This document shows, one piece after another, positions 43,896-53,633 of a stretch of DNA of 64,000 nt. Source of the DNA: Bin55 sp009840545 (GTDB lineage Bacteria > Pseudomonadota > Gammaproteobacteria > Pseudomonadales > Azotimanducaceae); assembly GCA_965208815.1 (NCBI GenBank), contig OZ242357.1:2728001-2792000 (forward strand), in the 5' to 3' direction. Every line of letters begins with the position of its first letter. Within the stretch, counting starts at the first letter, position 1. The position numbers and the translations under genes were made by a program. The notes under the pieces are model-generated. The model was not told the DNA's origin and searched no databases. It saw nothing but the letters and a program-made list of their open reading frames with translations.

Positions 43896-45077
43896 CTAGG
43901 CGGTTTCGAGTTCTAGTTGATCTCGGCCTAACCCAATCCGGTGGGCGTTGTGGTAGTGGTGCAACGCAGGTTCGTTGCGACCGAAAACTACGTGCGAGTA
44001 CAGTTCCGATTCAGCCCCATTCTGTGATTGAGAGGCCACGAAGTAATCCTCGTTGACGATAACGCTGTTGAAGCCGACGAAACGTTCCTCGTAACTGTGG
44101 GGACCTTCTTCAAAGTAGTGCTTTGCGTCGTCATAGACGTACCAGCTGTGAAAAGTGTTTGACTTGTTCGTTGAGTTTTCCGCTGGAAAAATTCGCAAGA
44201 TATCGACGGCGTACTGATCTGCCAGGAATATGGTGTTCGGATAGATGAAGTAGACAGAGAGCGTAATGAACCGAAACGGCAATTCTTCCGGATTGGAGAC
44301 CGTCTGAAATGCTTCAAGAAGATTCTTTCGTGCAAACACCATCCGATAGTTGAGTCCAAATATGTCGTGCGTTTGCAGATTGCCTCTAATCTCGGGTGCC
44401 AGCGAATCTCGATGCAGTACGTCGAAGTGGTAGTTTTCTCCGAACGTGTCGATGGCCAGCTTCCAGTTTGCAGCCGCTGGAATCACTTGGGTAGCCCCAT
44501 GGCTCTTGTTCGCTAAATCCAAATTTTCCATGTCGTCTTCCAATCCACCCAAGCAACTGGCTACGTCCACTGTTCCACCGGGACTCGGTTTAACCCATAA
44601 CATTCCGTACTTTTCTTGACATGGAAGTTCGACGAGGGAATGATCTTCTTTGCAGATCGTCCCAAACTTGCGCTCTCTATTGATTGCAATCAAGTTACCG
44701 TGATTGCTGTAGGTCCAGGCGTGGAATGGGCATGAAAATTGAGTTGCACTTCCGCGTCCTTCGGGAACCACCTGAGCACCGCGGTGCCGACACACGTTTC
44801 CAAACGCTCGAAACTCTCCTTCTGAGTCGCGAACCATGAGAATGGAAATTCCCGAAGCATTGTCCACCCAATAGCTATTGGGTTCAGGCAAGTCGCTCGA
44901 CAAACCCATCAACATCGGCGTTTCACGGAATAAAGTTCGTTGCTCCTGAGCAAGCAAATCGGGACAAGTGAAGTCCGATACCGGACATCGGACAATTCCA
45001 CCCGCATCGTGAGACTCGTCGTTTTCCCACCCGTGTCGCAAGATGGAAAGTAATCTTTGCTGCTCTTCTTTTCGCAC
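43896..45077 (-). CDS. Rieske non-heme iron oxygenase, large subunit (aromatic-ring-hydroxylating type)
   Basis: 393 aa. The Rieske [2Fe-2S] site is CRHRG (Cys96, His98) and CPFHAW (Cys116, His119). The mononuclear iron site is DTFGENYHFDVLH, with Asp210, Glu214, His217 and His222 in the family arrangement; the third ligand Asp lies later. Such oxygenases add O2 to aromatic rings or demethylate amines, using a separate reductase which is not in the window. Substrate unknown. Normal length. The ATG is weak: a possible upstream purine tract only. Convergent with the deacylase gene. Confidence 0.92.
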   Translation of the reverse strand: MRKEEQQRLLSILRHGWENDESHDAGGIVRCPVSDFTCPDLLAQEQRTLFRETPMLMGLSSDLPEPNSYWVDNASGISILMVRDSEGEFRAFGNVCRHRGAQVVPEGRGSATQFSCPFHAWTYSNHGNLIAINRERKFGTICKEDHSLVELPCQEKYGMLWVKPSPGGTVDVASCLGGLEDDMENLDLANKSHGATQVIPAAANWKLAIDTFGENYHFDVLHRDSLAPEIRGNLQTHDIFGLNYRMVFARKNLLEAFQTVSNPEELPFRFITLSVYFIYPNTIFLADQYAVDILRIFPAENSTNKSNTFHSWYVYDDAKHYFEEGPHSYEERFVGFNSVIVNEDYFVASQSQNGAESELYSHVVFGRNEPALHHYHNAHRIGLGRDQLELETA

Positions 45078-45121
45078 TGGTTTTCCTTTAATCGTCGTTT
45101 CTCATGGATCGCACAAACAGA

Positions 45122-45517
45122 CTATTCTGATTGGATTAGTTGGTGGAAATAGAAGCACAAACCGTCGGGTGCAACCACGAAAAAGACCTGGTACTTCTTT
45201 CCGTCGTCGTGTTCATCGACTCTCCATTCACCGGTTCCAACTCCACGTCCGTCGAGTTCTTCTTTCATCAGAGCCGCGTCATTCACCAAGACCGCCCCAC
45301 CATCGTTTGAGGAGTCGCCCCCATTCTCCGAAAACCCCATACGAATTCCATCCCGTTCCATGATTACCGTAGGGTGTGGATCTTCCTTGCGTTCAACTTC
45401 TCTCATGGCAAATTTCTCGCCATACCACGAAGCGGCGACCTCGCGATCCGCAACCGGCAACGCCAATACGTCGTCTTGAAAGGGATGGGCTGCTTCAAAC
45501 TTTGCTTGTTTCGTCAT
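45122..45517 (-). CDS. VOC family protein (glyoxalase-like)
   Basis: 131 aa. Fold markers: VLALPVADREVAASWYGEKFAM, followed by MERDGIRMGFSENGGD and the terminal VVAPDGLCFYFHQL. The first metal His of typical glyoxalases is replaced here by Leu (VLALPV), so metal binding may be altered; the resistance-protein branch of the fold lacks a metal. 45 nt upstream of the Rieske gene on the same strand, so the two may share an operon. Confidence 0.85.
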   Translation of the reverse strand: MTKQAKFEAAHPFQDDVLALPVADREVAASWYGEKFAMREVERKEDPHPTVIMERDGIRMGFSENGGDSSNDGGAVLVNDAALMKEELDGRGVGTGEWRVDEHDDGKKYQVFFVVAPDGLCFYFHQLIQSE

Positions 45518-45658
45518 TGAAATCCTCCGTTGGGACGTTACTCAATCCTCTTATAACCACGTGCGCTCTATCCTCATTCAGATGTGTCAAGCACACTCAC
45601 AAGTCGGGCAGTCCCACGCTGTTCCGTAATATTGTGCGAATCTTTCAAGTCTTGTGCA

Positions 45659-46891
45659 ATGTCCAAACCACTATTTGAAGGACTAAGGGTTGTCGACGCA
45701 GCATCGGTAATTGCCGCTCCAGCCGCGGCCATGATGCTGGCAGACTTCGGTGCCGACGTCATCAAAATTGAAAAGCCCGAACGCGGTGACATGCTCCGGA
45801 TTCTGTCAAACATGCCCGGCACACCCGAGGAGTGCCGCAACTACATGTGGGATATGGACGGTCGCAACAAGCGAAGTATTGCACTCAATCTCAAGACTTC
45901 TGAAGGCGTGAAGATCCTTCATCAGCTGGCGAATTGGTGCGATGTGTTTATCACGAACATGCCTTATCCCTCCCGCATTGAGTTCAAAGCCACCTACGAA
46001 GATTTGCAGATCACTAATCCGACCATGATCTACGCTTCGCTGACTGCCTACGGCGAGTTGGGCGAGGAACGAGACCGGAAAGCCTTCGATCAACTGGCGT
46101 ACTGGGCACGCAGCGGCCTCATGGACCTAATGAGAGAACCCGGCACCAAACCTACCCAAGGTCTCCCTGGAATGGGAGACCACCCCACTGCCGTTGCTAT
46201 CTACGCAGGTATTGTCACCGCGCTTCTAAAGAGGGAACGAACCGGTGAGGGATCGTTTGTCCAAACTTCTCTGCTGGCCAATGGGCTTTGGTCGAATGCA
46301 GCGATAGCTCAAGGAGTAATGGCTGGTGCAGATATGGAACGTTATCGTGCAGCGACTAAAGTTCCGGGAGTCACGATGCAGGGCTACCAAGCAAAAGATG
46401 GTCGATGGCTGCAGCTCAACATGGTCCGAACCGAACAATTACTCTCCGTCCTATTCACGGTAATGGGAGCTGAAGATCTCCTGGTGGATCCAAGATTTGC
46501 GTCCATGCGAGACATGTACATGAATCGCCGTGAAGAGGGCGAAGCCATTCAAGCCATCATTGAGACCCGGACATCTGCTGAATGGATGGAGCTCTTCGAC
46601 GAGGCTGATCTTCCGGTGAACCTCATGGCTATCGTTGACGAATCTGCAACCGACGCCCAAGTAATACAAAACCGCATCGCGATCGTGCCAGACAAAGACT
46701 CGGTCGGTGTACCGCTGTTGATGAATCACCCGGTTCAAGTCAGTGGAGTCGAACACGTCCCCGTAACCTCCTCTCCTCGTTTGGGGGAGCACTCAGAGGA
46801 AATTCTGTCGGAGCTCGGCTACGATCAGAATGCCGTGGCAGAGCTTATTCAAAATGGAGCGGTCGCGACCTTTCCTACGGATACATCATGA
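45659..46891 (+). CDS. CaiB/BaiF-type (class III) CoA transferase
   Basis: 410 aa from ATG 45659; the open frame from 45584 adds residues that do not match the family. N-terminal Rossmann half LRVVDAASVIAAPAAAMMLADFGADVIKIEKPERGD, then NKRSIALNLKTSEG, and the catalytic Asp in GMGDHPTAVAIYAG, 21 residues before the TGEG loop. C-terminal half ends at PVQVSGVEHVP and PRLGEHSEEILSELGY. Transfers CoA between organic acids through an aspartyl-CoA intermediate. Substrate not predictable. The gene converges with pnuC (13 nt). Confidence 0.93.
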   Translation: MSKPLFEGLRVVDAASVIAAPAAAMMLADFGADVIKIEKPERGDMLRILSNMPGTPEECRNYMWDMDGRNKRSIALNLKTSEGVKILHQLANWCDVFITNMPYPSRIEFKATYEDLQITNPTMIYASLTAYGELGEERDRKAFDQLAYWARSGLMDLMREPGTKPTQGLPGMGDHPTAVAIYAGIVTALLKRERTGEGSFVQTSLLANGLWSNAAIAQGVMAGADMERYRAATKVPGVTMQGYQAKDGRWLQLNMVRTEQLLSVLFTVMGAEDLLVDPRFASMRDMYMNRREEGEAIQAIIETRTSAEWMELFDEADLPVNLMAIVDESATDAQVIQNRIAIVPDKDSVGVPLLMNHPVQVSGVEHVPVTSSPRLGEHSEEILSELGYDQNAVAELIQNGAVATFPTDTS

Positions 46892-46904
46892 GCTTCTCTA
46901 CTGC

Positions 46905-47513
46905 TCATGAGGTTGACGATTCCCGTTGGAGCATTGATCGTCTCCACTCGAAGAATCCCCAAATCGCCATGAAAAAATACGCAAAGTACAGCAACCCATA
47001 GAGCCAAAGACCTTGGTTGATGTAGATTACGACCGATAGAACATTCACGACAACCCACACTAGCCAATTCTCAATTTTCTTGTGAGCCGTCAGATACATG
47101 GCGGCAAAGCTCATCATGAATATGACATTGTCCGTATAGGGAAGCGCGGCATCGGTGTATGTGTTGAAGAGATAGCCGAAAACGACTCCTCCTAGCGCAC
47201 AAATAGCACCGAGGACACAAAGCAATACAACACTACTTCGAGTAACAGGAAGGTCGTCCTTCTGTTCTCCGCCAAAAATCCAGACATACCAACCGTACAA
47301 GTTAAGTGGAAGAAATCCCAGTACGTGAAGTGCGAGATTTGCGTAGAGTTTCGCCTCGAGCAGAACAGTTATTGAAACAAGAACATAAAACACGCCTAGT
47401 GGCCATGCCCACACCTTTTGCCTGATCAGGCACAGGACAATGAGCACGCCAAGAACGAGACCGATCGGCTCGTCTACATAGAGCCAGAAATTCCAAACAG
47501 CACTCCAATTCAC
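46905..47513 (-). CDS. pnuC: nicotinamide riboside transporter PnuC
   Basis: 202 aa. Family signature: LGVLIVLCLIRQKVWAWPLGVFYVLVSITVLLEAKLYANLALHVLGF in pieces, then PLNLYGWYVWIFGG, and a late NWLVWVVVNVLSVVIYINQGLWLYGLLYFAYFFMAIWGFFEW; seven hydrophobic helices can be laid out. PnuC facilitates uptake of nicotinamide riboside, trapped inside by NadR kinase; no nadR lies in the window. The last hydrophilic residues are short. Confidence 0.93.
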   Translation of the reverse strand: MNWSAVWNFWLYVDEPIGLVLGVLIVLCLIRQKVWAWPLGVFYVLVSITVLLEAKLYANLALHVLGFLPLNLYGWYVWIFGGEQKDDLPVTRSSVVLLCVLGAICALGGVVFGYLFNTYTDAALPYTDNVIFMMSFAAMYLTAHKKIENWLVWVVVNVLSVVIYINQGLWLYGLLYFAYFFMAIWGFFEWRRSMLQRESSTS

Positions 47514-47603
47514 AGCTTTTCCACCTCTAATGGCTGTCTCAACCCAACACTACAATTTAATCGAAGTCTCATTTCAATATTTCGTCCGTCGAGGCAAGAC
47601 CAG

Positions 47604-48644
47604 TTGAGCAAACCAGGTCCAGCAATAGAGAAGGAGCAACAAAGCCGTTGGGTTCGTCCGCTCAATGTACCACCGGGCCACTGGAAAAAGCAACTCTCTG
47701 GCAAGCTACGCGATTTAGCAGTTAAAGGAAAACTGGACCAACTCAAGCAACTAATTGCTACCGATCCTTCCATATTGAACAAAAGAGGCAGCCACGGGCG
47801 GACATTCTTGTTTGAAGCTGTCCGGAAGAACCGATTGGAAACCGTCTTGTGGTTGCTGGAACAGGGTGCAGACGTACATCTAACCGGTTGCTACAACTCG
47901 GAATCGATAGTACAACTCGATCCACTTACTGCAGCTTCATATTACGGTCGTGAGCGACTCACTGATCCTCTTGTTGACTACGGAGCTCAAAGAGATGTGT
48001 TTAGGGCGGCTTTCATAGGCGACATTGACTCTGTAAACGGATTTCTAAGGAAGAATCCGAAGTTGCTCAATGCGGAAGATCCCAACGACAATATCTACTA
48101 CACACCACTGGTTAGTTTCTGTGTGGCAGGTGGACAACTCGAGCTGTTGGAAGACTTGGTCGGCCAAGGGGCACAAATTCGAGGCTACGATGCCCAGCTA
48201 CTCTTCATCGCGGCCCACATGAGGAGCGCTAACATCTTGGCCTATCTGCTGAATCAGGGCGTTTCGCCCGAATCCTCCGATGCGACACTTTGGATGGCAA
48301 CAAGCTCAATAGATGACTTGAAGCTCCTGGTGAAATCGGGATTGTCGCCCAACCAAAAGCCGTATCACGGTTTGCATCCGCTCATGTATGCCTGTCGAGC
48401 CGACAAGGCACTAGACATTCCAAAGGTCAAGTATTTGATTGAGTTGGGAGCCGATGTGAATGCTATTGGGCCCCAAGGCAGAACCGCACTGCACTACGCC
48501 GCTCGAGGCGGCAATGCTGAACTCTGCAAACTCCTCCTCGATACAGGAGCGGATGAATCCATAACCGACGAAAAGGGAAGAACTCCTCTGGACGTTGCCG
48601 TGGAGTTTGGCAAAGATGCTGTCTTGCGATTTCAGCTTGGCTAG
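47604..48644 (+). CDS. ankyrin-repeat protein
   Basis: 346 aa from TTG 47604, chosen because GAGG lies at 47591-47594 and because it avoids running into the divergent pnuC gene; the frame is open to 47418 without an ATG inside. About seven to eight ankyrin repeats are visible: GRTFLFEAVRKNRLETVLWLLEQGADVHL, LLEDLVGQGAQIRGYDAQ, AYLLNQGVSPESSDA, KSGLSPNQKPYHGLHPLMYAC, VKYLIELGADVNAIGPQGR (in part), and TALHYAARGGNAELCKLLL, closing with EKGRTPLDVAVEFGK. No signal peptide. A scaffold for protein binding, target unknown. Confidence 0.85.
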   Translation: MSKPGPAIEKEQQSRWVRPLNVPPGHWKKQLSGKLRDLAVKGKLDQLKQLIATDPSILNKRGSHGRTFLFEAVRKNRLETVLWLLEQGADVHLTGCYNSESIVQLDPLTAASYYGRERLTDPLVDYGAQRDVFRAAFIGDIDSVNGFLRKNPKLLNAEDPNDNIYYTPLVSFCVAGGQLELLEDLVGQGAQIRGYDAQLLFIAAHMRSANILAYLLNQGVSPESSDATLWMATSSIDDLKLLVKSGLSPNQKPYHGLHPLMYACRADKALDIPKVKYLIELGADVNAIGPQGRTALHYAARGGNAELCKLLLDTGADESITDEKGRTPLDVAVEFGKDAVLRFQLG

Positions 48645-48832
48645 GTATACCGTCAACCTTTCTGTGATGTCCAGTGGTCTCGATCGACCCAGCTCTTCGT
48701 TTGTGGCCTGCAAAGGAACTTGAGAGAACGAGATCGCAGATTACTAAAGAAAATCCGAGCGACTCGAATTGTGTTCTTGCATTGACACAAACAGAATGAA
48801 ACTTTACGATTTATCTGGGTTCTAAATAAGCA

Positions 48833-49351
48833 ATGATGCGGAGATCACGTGTGGACGGTTTATTGATGGCTATTGGCAAATTATTGAAATCGGATTCTCC
48901 CATCGCAGCCTGGAAATTTTGCAATTGGATGATGCTCTGTTGGGTCTGGCCGTTTCTCCCGCTCATGGTAATCGCGGACAAAACCCTTTTGGGGTTTGTT
49001 GTCATTTCCATTCTTGTCCTTGGCGTGACCGTTCTGCTTGTCTTGTACTTCAAGCTGCGCCGCTCAATTGTCGCAACGGGGATAGCAAGAAGCCATTTGG
49101 ATGAAATCTCCAAAGGGATTTCGCGTTCATTTGCAGCATCAATCGTGGTTGCGATACCAGTGCTGCTGGGAATTTTCTTTGCACTCAAGTGGTCCTTGGC
49201 ACTGCTGGGAATTTGGGACTCGATTGATCAAGCCAACCTAATCACCAAGTTGACGACTTCCTATGCAATGATTGCCCTATCCGGATACATTGGATGGCTG
49301 ATTTGGGGCAGGGGAGTCTACGGCAAACGTGTCATCAGTCTCACTATTTGA
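48833..49351 (+). CDS. integral membrane protein of unknown function, four helices
   Basis: 172 aa from ATG 48833 (ATG 48836 next to it). Hydrophobic helices at FCNWMMLCWVWPFLPLMVIA, LLGFVVISILVLGVTVLLVLYF, SIVVAIPVLLGIFFAL and SYAMIALSGYIGWLIWG. A basic N-terminus points to a cytoplasmic start. No family is recognised and no neighbour explains it. Confidence 0.6.
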   Translation: MMRRSRVDGLLMAIGKLLKSDSPIAAWKFCNWMMLCWVWPFLPLMVIADKTLLGFVVISILVLGVTVLLVLYFKLRRSIVATGIARSHLDEISKGISRSFAASIVVAIPVLLGIFFALKWSLALLGIWDSIDQANLITKLTTSYAMIALSGYIGWLIWGRGVYGKRVISLTI

Positions 49352-49627
49352 GCAGCCAACGACATTTGCGGGAGATCTCTCCTAATGAATGATGGTAGGA
49401 CTAATAGCTTTTCTCCAGGGTTTCGCTAACTTCCATGCGGGCGAAGATGCCTTTAGAGCGCTTTTTGGGCTATAACGCAGCAGTGTTCCCTTGGCCATTG
49501 TTCTAGGGAGCATTTACTTCGTTTTCTCAGCAAAATAACTAAGGTGCCAATTGCGTAGAGTCCGCGGTATTGATTTAGGACGGTTGGAGAAGGCTAACAA
49601 CGCAGTCTGGCGACGAACTCCATCAGT

Positions 49628-50797
49628 TCAATCGTATAAACCCAATTCACGCGCAACGCTTTCAAATTTTTTAAGGGCTTCCAACTCACTCTTCTCGTCC
49701 CATTCAAGTGATAGCTCCAAATCCTCAATAGCCGTTTGACAAGCCGCTCTTCCTGGATTCTTTGCAGTATTTTTTTGGGCACAGACCAATCTAACAAGAT
49801 GATTCCAATCAAATTCCAATTCCGACTCTTGCAGCGACACTGCCACAGAGATTCCCATTTGTAATCGTTTTCCTCTGTCAAAAGGACCATAGATAGCTTC
49901 CTCAAACGTTCCTCCGCCCAGCAAATAGATCGTATGTCTCCATGGCCACGCTTTGTCCATATTTTTGCTCCAAGAGTCATCCCTAGTGGATGATCCAAAA
50001 TAAAGCATTGATGTTGACGAATCACCCAATCGAGCTGCGAGAGACTTAAGAACGAAGGTCTCGGGCACTTCGGGAGGCCGCCAGTCCTCTCCCAGTCGTT
50101 TTGCTGCTGAGCGTAGCAATTTATGCTGCTCTGGGTCTTGAAGAGCATCAAATCGCATTTCGGTTAGATCGTATTTTGAGCACTGGCTGCTGAACCAATG
50201 TTTTTCGAGAATCTGAACGATCCTATTGTGCAATATTCTGTTATATTGTTCGGGTCTAGAATATTCCAAGTCTGCATGTTTGCTCATATCGACCACGTAA
50301 TCAGACGGATTGGTTGGATGACCATACTCGCTGCATAACCACAAAAATACAGAAAAGTTTGCGAAAGCGTCGGCATGACAAGATTCTGATAGGTCCCACC
50401 GAACGGTTTCTCCGTCTTCCAGGCGGCATTGTCTTTCCTGTAATGCTTGAACGATACGATTTCTGTCTTCCGTCGGATTCTTGAACGCTCTTCCATAGGT
50501 GAGTCGATTAGGGAATGCAATCCAAGCGGTGTTCGGGTATTCCAATGGGATGTCTGCAAAGTAGTCGTCGATAGCACTCTCGCATTTCTCAGAGAAGTTC
50601 TCGAAAGGCTGCGGACAGTTGTCGATTAGGTCAGCTGTATTTGTGTCAATTGACGTTGTGTACCACGGGGCGGGTATGAAAATTGACTTAGCATGAGTTA
50701 TCGGGCAAGCATAAAGGCTAGTAAGAAGCATCAACAGGGCAAAAAGCGCAATATGGATCGCTGGGCTAAGCCAAGTTTGCGGTTTGGACATGGGCAC
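49628..50797 (-). CDS. secreted or membrane-anchored hypothetical protein, 389 aa
   Basis: ATG 50797 or 50791. The N-terminal hydrophobic stretch (SPAIHIALFALLMLLTSLYA) is a signal peptide or anchor ending near CPITHAKS. The rest is soluble, with eight or nine Cys (for example DNCPQPFENFSEKCESAIDDYF, and CRLEDGE) that may form disulfides in the periplasm. The segment YLLGGGTFEEAIYGPFDRGKRLQ is Gly-rich but matches no motif I know. Monocistronic by spacing. Confidence 0.65.
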   Translation of the reverse strand: MPMSKPQTWLSPAIHIALFALLMLLTSLYACPITHAKSIFIPAPWYTTSIDTNTADLIDNCPQPFENFSEKCESAIDDYFADIPLEYPNTAWIAFPNRLTYGRAFKNPTEDRNRIVQALQERQCRLEDGETVRWDLSESCHADAFANFSVFLWLCSEYGHPTNPSDYVVDMSKHADLEYSRPEQYNRILHNRIVQILEKHWFSSQCSKYDLTEMRFDALQDPEQHKLLRSAAKRLGEDWRPPEVPETFVLKSLAARLGDSSTSMLYFGSSTRDDSWSKNMDKAWPWRHTIYLLGGGTFEEAIYGPFDRGKRLQMGISVAVSLQESELEFDWNHLVRLVCAQKNTAKNPGRAACQTAIEDLELSLEWDEKSELEALKKFESVARELGLYD

Positions 50798-51026
50798 TTG
50801 TCAATTTCGCAAAGACGAGTAAGAGCGTAACACACTGTTTCTCTGCTGTATCGCGTAGTTTTTACTTCATGCGCTGAACGGCTCAATTCCAAACCATTTG
50901 TTCTCAATTTCGTGCGTTACTATGCGCATCACTTTGCCTCTGATTCAATAGTCGAGTAATGCCGTGAATCGACCACTCGTTCAAATTGCTCTAACCTTCC
51001 TACTTACGTAGCTTGGAGTGACCACC

Positions 51027-51665
51027 GTGAATTCCGAAGAACTAGCCCTATCCAAAATTTCCGATGAGGAATTTCGCCAAATGGGCGAGCTAATGAGGGA
51101 ACTCCGCAAAATCAAGAAAGACGCTCTCTTCGTTCCCGTCGCTCGATTGCAATTGCTATATCTCGACAGTCAGATTGAACAAGTAAAAGAGAGCGATCCA
51201 GAGACAGCAAACAAGATTAGAAAATTTGCTCGCGGGGTCGCCTACAACATTGCCTCTTTCACGTGGCCGGGTTGGGGAGACACTGGATCAATCTCGTCCG
51301 AAGCACAAGAACTCGGATTTTCTGCCGCACGTGTCGGCCTTGAGTATTCAAAGGCAGCAGACGACATTACCTCGAACATTCTGTGGATCAACGGAGCGCA
51401 CGCTCTGTCTGCTAAGCAGTTCGAACTTGCAATCGAGAGATTTGAGGCCGCAACCGAAATAGCCACAACCGAAATAGACAAACTCATGCAAGCGGGCTGG
51501 ATTGCACTGACTCGGTTGTTAGAAAACCCTGATGAACAGTCCGAAAAAACATTCGACACCGCATTCAATAATCTTCAATCATGGGACCATGAGTATGCGG
51601 AATTCTTCGCTTCCCAACTCACTACTGCGCGCGAGATTTTTACTGCTGAAGAGAAGGACGACTAG
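51027..51665 (+). CDS. hypothetical alpha-helical (TPR-like) protein
   Basis: 212 aa. GTG 51027 is preferred over GTG 51018 because GGAG (51015-51018) lies 8 nt before it. Entirely helical, cytoplasmic, with a TPR-like segment GAHALSAKQFELAIERFEAATEIA and an acidic end (REIFTAEEKDD). An N-terminal basic helix (MGELMRELRKIKKDALF) precedes it. The deacylase paralog 2 follows 101 nt downstream on the same strand. No family recognised; resembles small proteins that count or scaffold in other genomes only in general shape. Confidence 0.65.
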   Translation: MNSEELALSKISDEEFRQMGELMRELRKIKKDALFVPVARLQLLYLDSQIEQVKESDPETANKIRKFARGVAYNIASFTWPGWGDTGSISSEAQELGFSAARVGLEYSKAADDITSNILWINGAHALSAKQFELAIERFEAATEIATTEIDKLMQAGWIALTRLLENPDEQSEKTFDTAFNNLQSWDHEYAEFFASQLTTAREIFTAEEKDD

Positions 51666-51766
51666 CCCAAATCGGACTTTCATCTCTCCCGAACCGACGA
51701 TGGTTTAAGTAGCGGTTGAAGAGATTTGGCATTATTAACTGTTCTTCTTGAGGGAGTTTTCGAGAA

Positions 51767-53425
51767 ATGGCACACGATCTTGTAGTACGGAATGGACTTA
51801 TCGTCGATGGTACGGGTAAAGACCCTTACATCGGAGATGTGGGAATCGATGGGAACACAATCTCCCACGTAGGGCCAGATTGCTCCAAGGGTAATCAGGA
51901 AATTGATGCCGACGGCAGGACCGTGACACCGGGATTTGTCGATTTGCACACTCATCTTGACGCTCAGATTGGTTGGGATACCAAACTGACCTCGATTACC
52001 TGGCATGGAGTAACTACAGCATTGCTAGGAAATTGCGGGGTTACCTTCGCCCCATGCAAGAAAGGAGATCGAGAGTTTCTAGCGGGAATGATGGAAACAG
52101 TCGAGGACATTCCAAAGTACGCCATCCTGACAGGACTGCCTTGGGACTGGGAGACCTACGGGGAGTACTTGGATTCCATCGAGCGATTGAATCCCATGAT
52201 CAATGTCACAGGCCTTGTGGGACACAGCGCTACCCGATTTTTTGTGATGGGTGAGCGAGCCATCGACGAACAACCAACCGAAGAGGAAATACAACAAATA
52301 GCTGACTTGGCAGGTGAATCTGTTAAGCAAGGCGCAATCGGTTTTTCGGTCAATCGACATCCGGGACATGTATTGCCCGATCGAAGACCAATTCCGGGTA
52401 CGTTTGCAACAAGAGAGGAACTCCTTGCAATATCTAAAGCGGTGGCATCAAACGGTGGATTGATGCAGACAGTTCCACACTTTGGAGACCTGGAAAACGA
52501 AATGGATCTGCTGGCGGAGGAAGCTCAGAATGGCCGAGTCTTGTTCAGTGCCATCTCAGAGCATGCAGCACTTCTCGATGAACGAGTCGGAAAGATGCGA
52601 AGCGACGGACTCGACGTAACTGCTGTCACAGTTCCGCGGAGCGGCGGCGGTGTAACGGGACTGTCCACAAACAATTTCTGGCGCACCAAGTCGTGGAATG
52701 AGTTGAGAAGGATGAACTTGACCGAACGGCTTGACGCCATCAGGAACTCCGAGTTCCGGTCCAAGCTTGTACAGGAAGTCAAAGATCACCCTCAGTACGA
52801 AGGTTTGCTTAAAGCCATGAAACGTCAGTACTACATGGGAGATCAAGCGCGACCCAACTACACGCATTCGCGGTACGAAAGTCTTTATGACATCGCAGAA
52901 GAACACGGCGAGCATCCCGTAGAGTCTTGGTTGCGCATCACGCTTGAATCCGATGGCAAGGCACTGTTCCATGCTCGAGGATTCAACGTCAATCTCGAGC
53001 ATCTGCAACGCATGATTTCAACCGAATGGGCGATGCCCGGTCTTGGAGATGCGGGCGCCCATGTCAGTCAAATGATTGATTCAGGCTGGTCCACATTTGT
53101 GCTCTCGCATTGGCACCGAGATGCCGGACTGTACAGCTTGCCCGAAGCCGTTCGGAGAATCAGTTCCGAACCTGCAAGAGTATTGGGACTCAATGATCGC
53201 GGATCACTTCAAATTGGAAAGAAGGCGGATCTGAACGTACTTGAAATTGAACGCCTTGAGGAACGCCAGCCCGAAATCGTGAACGATTTTCCAGGTGGAG
53301 CACCGAGATTTATTCAGCGGGCAGCGGGCTACGCTGCAACGATTTGCAATGGATCGGTAATCTTGCGAGACGACGAACATACGGGAGAGAGTGCGGGAGA
53401 AGTTCTGAGGAATCCCTCCAATTAG
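51767..53425 (+). CDS. N-acyl-D-amino-acid deacylase/amidohydrolase family protein, paralog 2
   Basis: 552 aa and collinear with the protein at 42182-43864, sharing long blocks such as FLAGMMETVEDIPK and ILTGLPWDWE. Metal and catalytic sites are the same: VDLHTHLDAQIGWD, LGNCGVTFAPCK and GDAGAHVSQMIDSGW, closing with GSLQIGKKADLNVLEI. Divergence is concentrated in the middle (substrate loop) region, suggesting different substrates. ATG follows GAGGGAG at good spacing. The duplication probably predates the present species. Confidence 0.92.
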   Translation: MAHDLVVRNGLIVDGTGKDPYIGDVGIDGNTISHVGPDCSKGNQEIDADGRTVTPGFVDLHTHLDAQIGWDTKLTSITWHGVTTALLGNCGVTFAPCKKGDREFLAGMMETVEDIPKYAILTGLPWDWETYGEYLDSIERLNPMINVTGLVGHSATRFFVMGERAIDEQPTEEEIQQIADLAGESVKQGAIGFSVNRHPGHVLPDRRPIPGTFATREELLAISKAVASNGGLMQTVPHFGDLENEMDLLAEEAQNGRVLFSAISEHAALLDERVGKMRSDGLDVTAVTVPRSGGGVTGLSTNNFWRTKSWNELRRMNLTERLDAIRNSEFRSKLVQEVKDHPQYEGLLKAMKRQYYMGDQARPNYTHSRYESLYDIAEEHGEHPVESWLRITLESDGKALFHARGFNVNLEHLQRMISTEWAMPGLGDAGAHVSQMIDSGWSTFVLSHWHRDAGLYSLPEAVRRISSEPARVLGLNDRGSLQIGKKADLNVLEIERLEERQPEIVNDFPGGAPRFIQRAAGYAATICNGSVILRDDEHTGESAGEVLRNPSN

Positions 53426-53633
53426 GTGATTTTCAGCATAGTCCGATTTGGGGGCTATGAATCGGCACATAAAACCGCGTGTGGGGTGCGAAAAGCACCT
53501 CACAGGAAAATTGTATCCTGTGGTAGAAGTTCCAAAGCTGTCTAGCTTGAAGTCTTAAAGGAAACGGCCTAGAGGCTCAGACACTAAGCGACAGCAGGAC
53601 TGCAGACTAAATTGATGGCTCTTAATGCTACAG

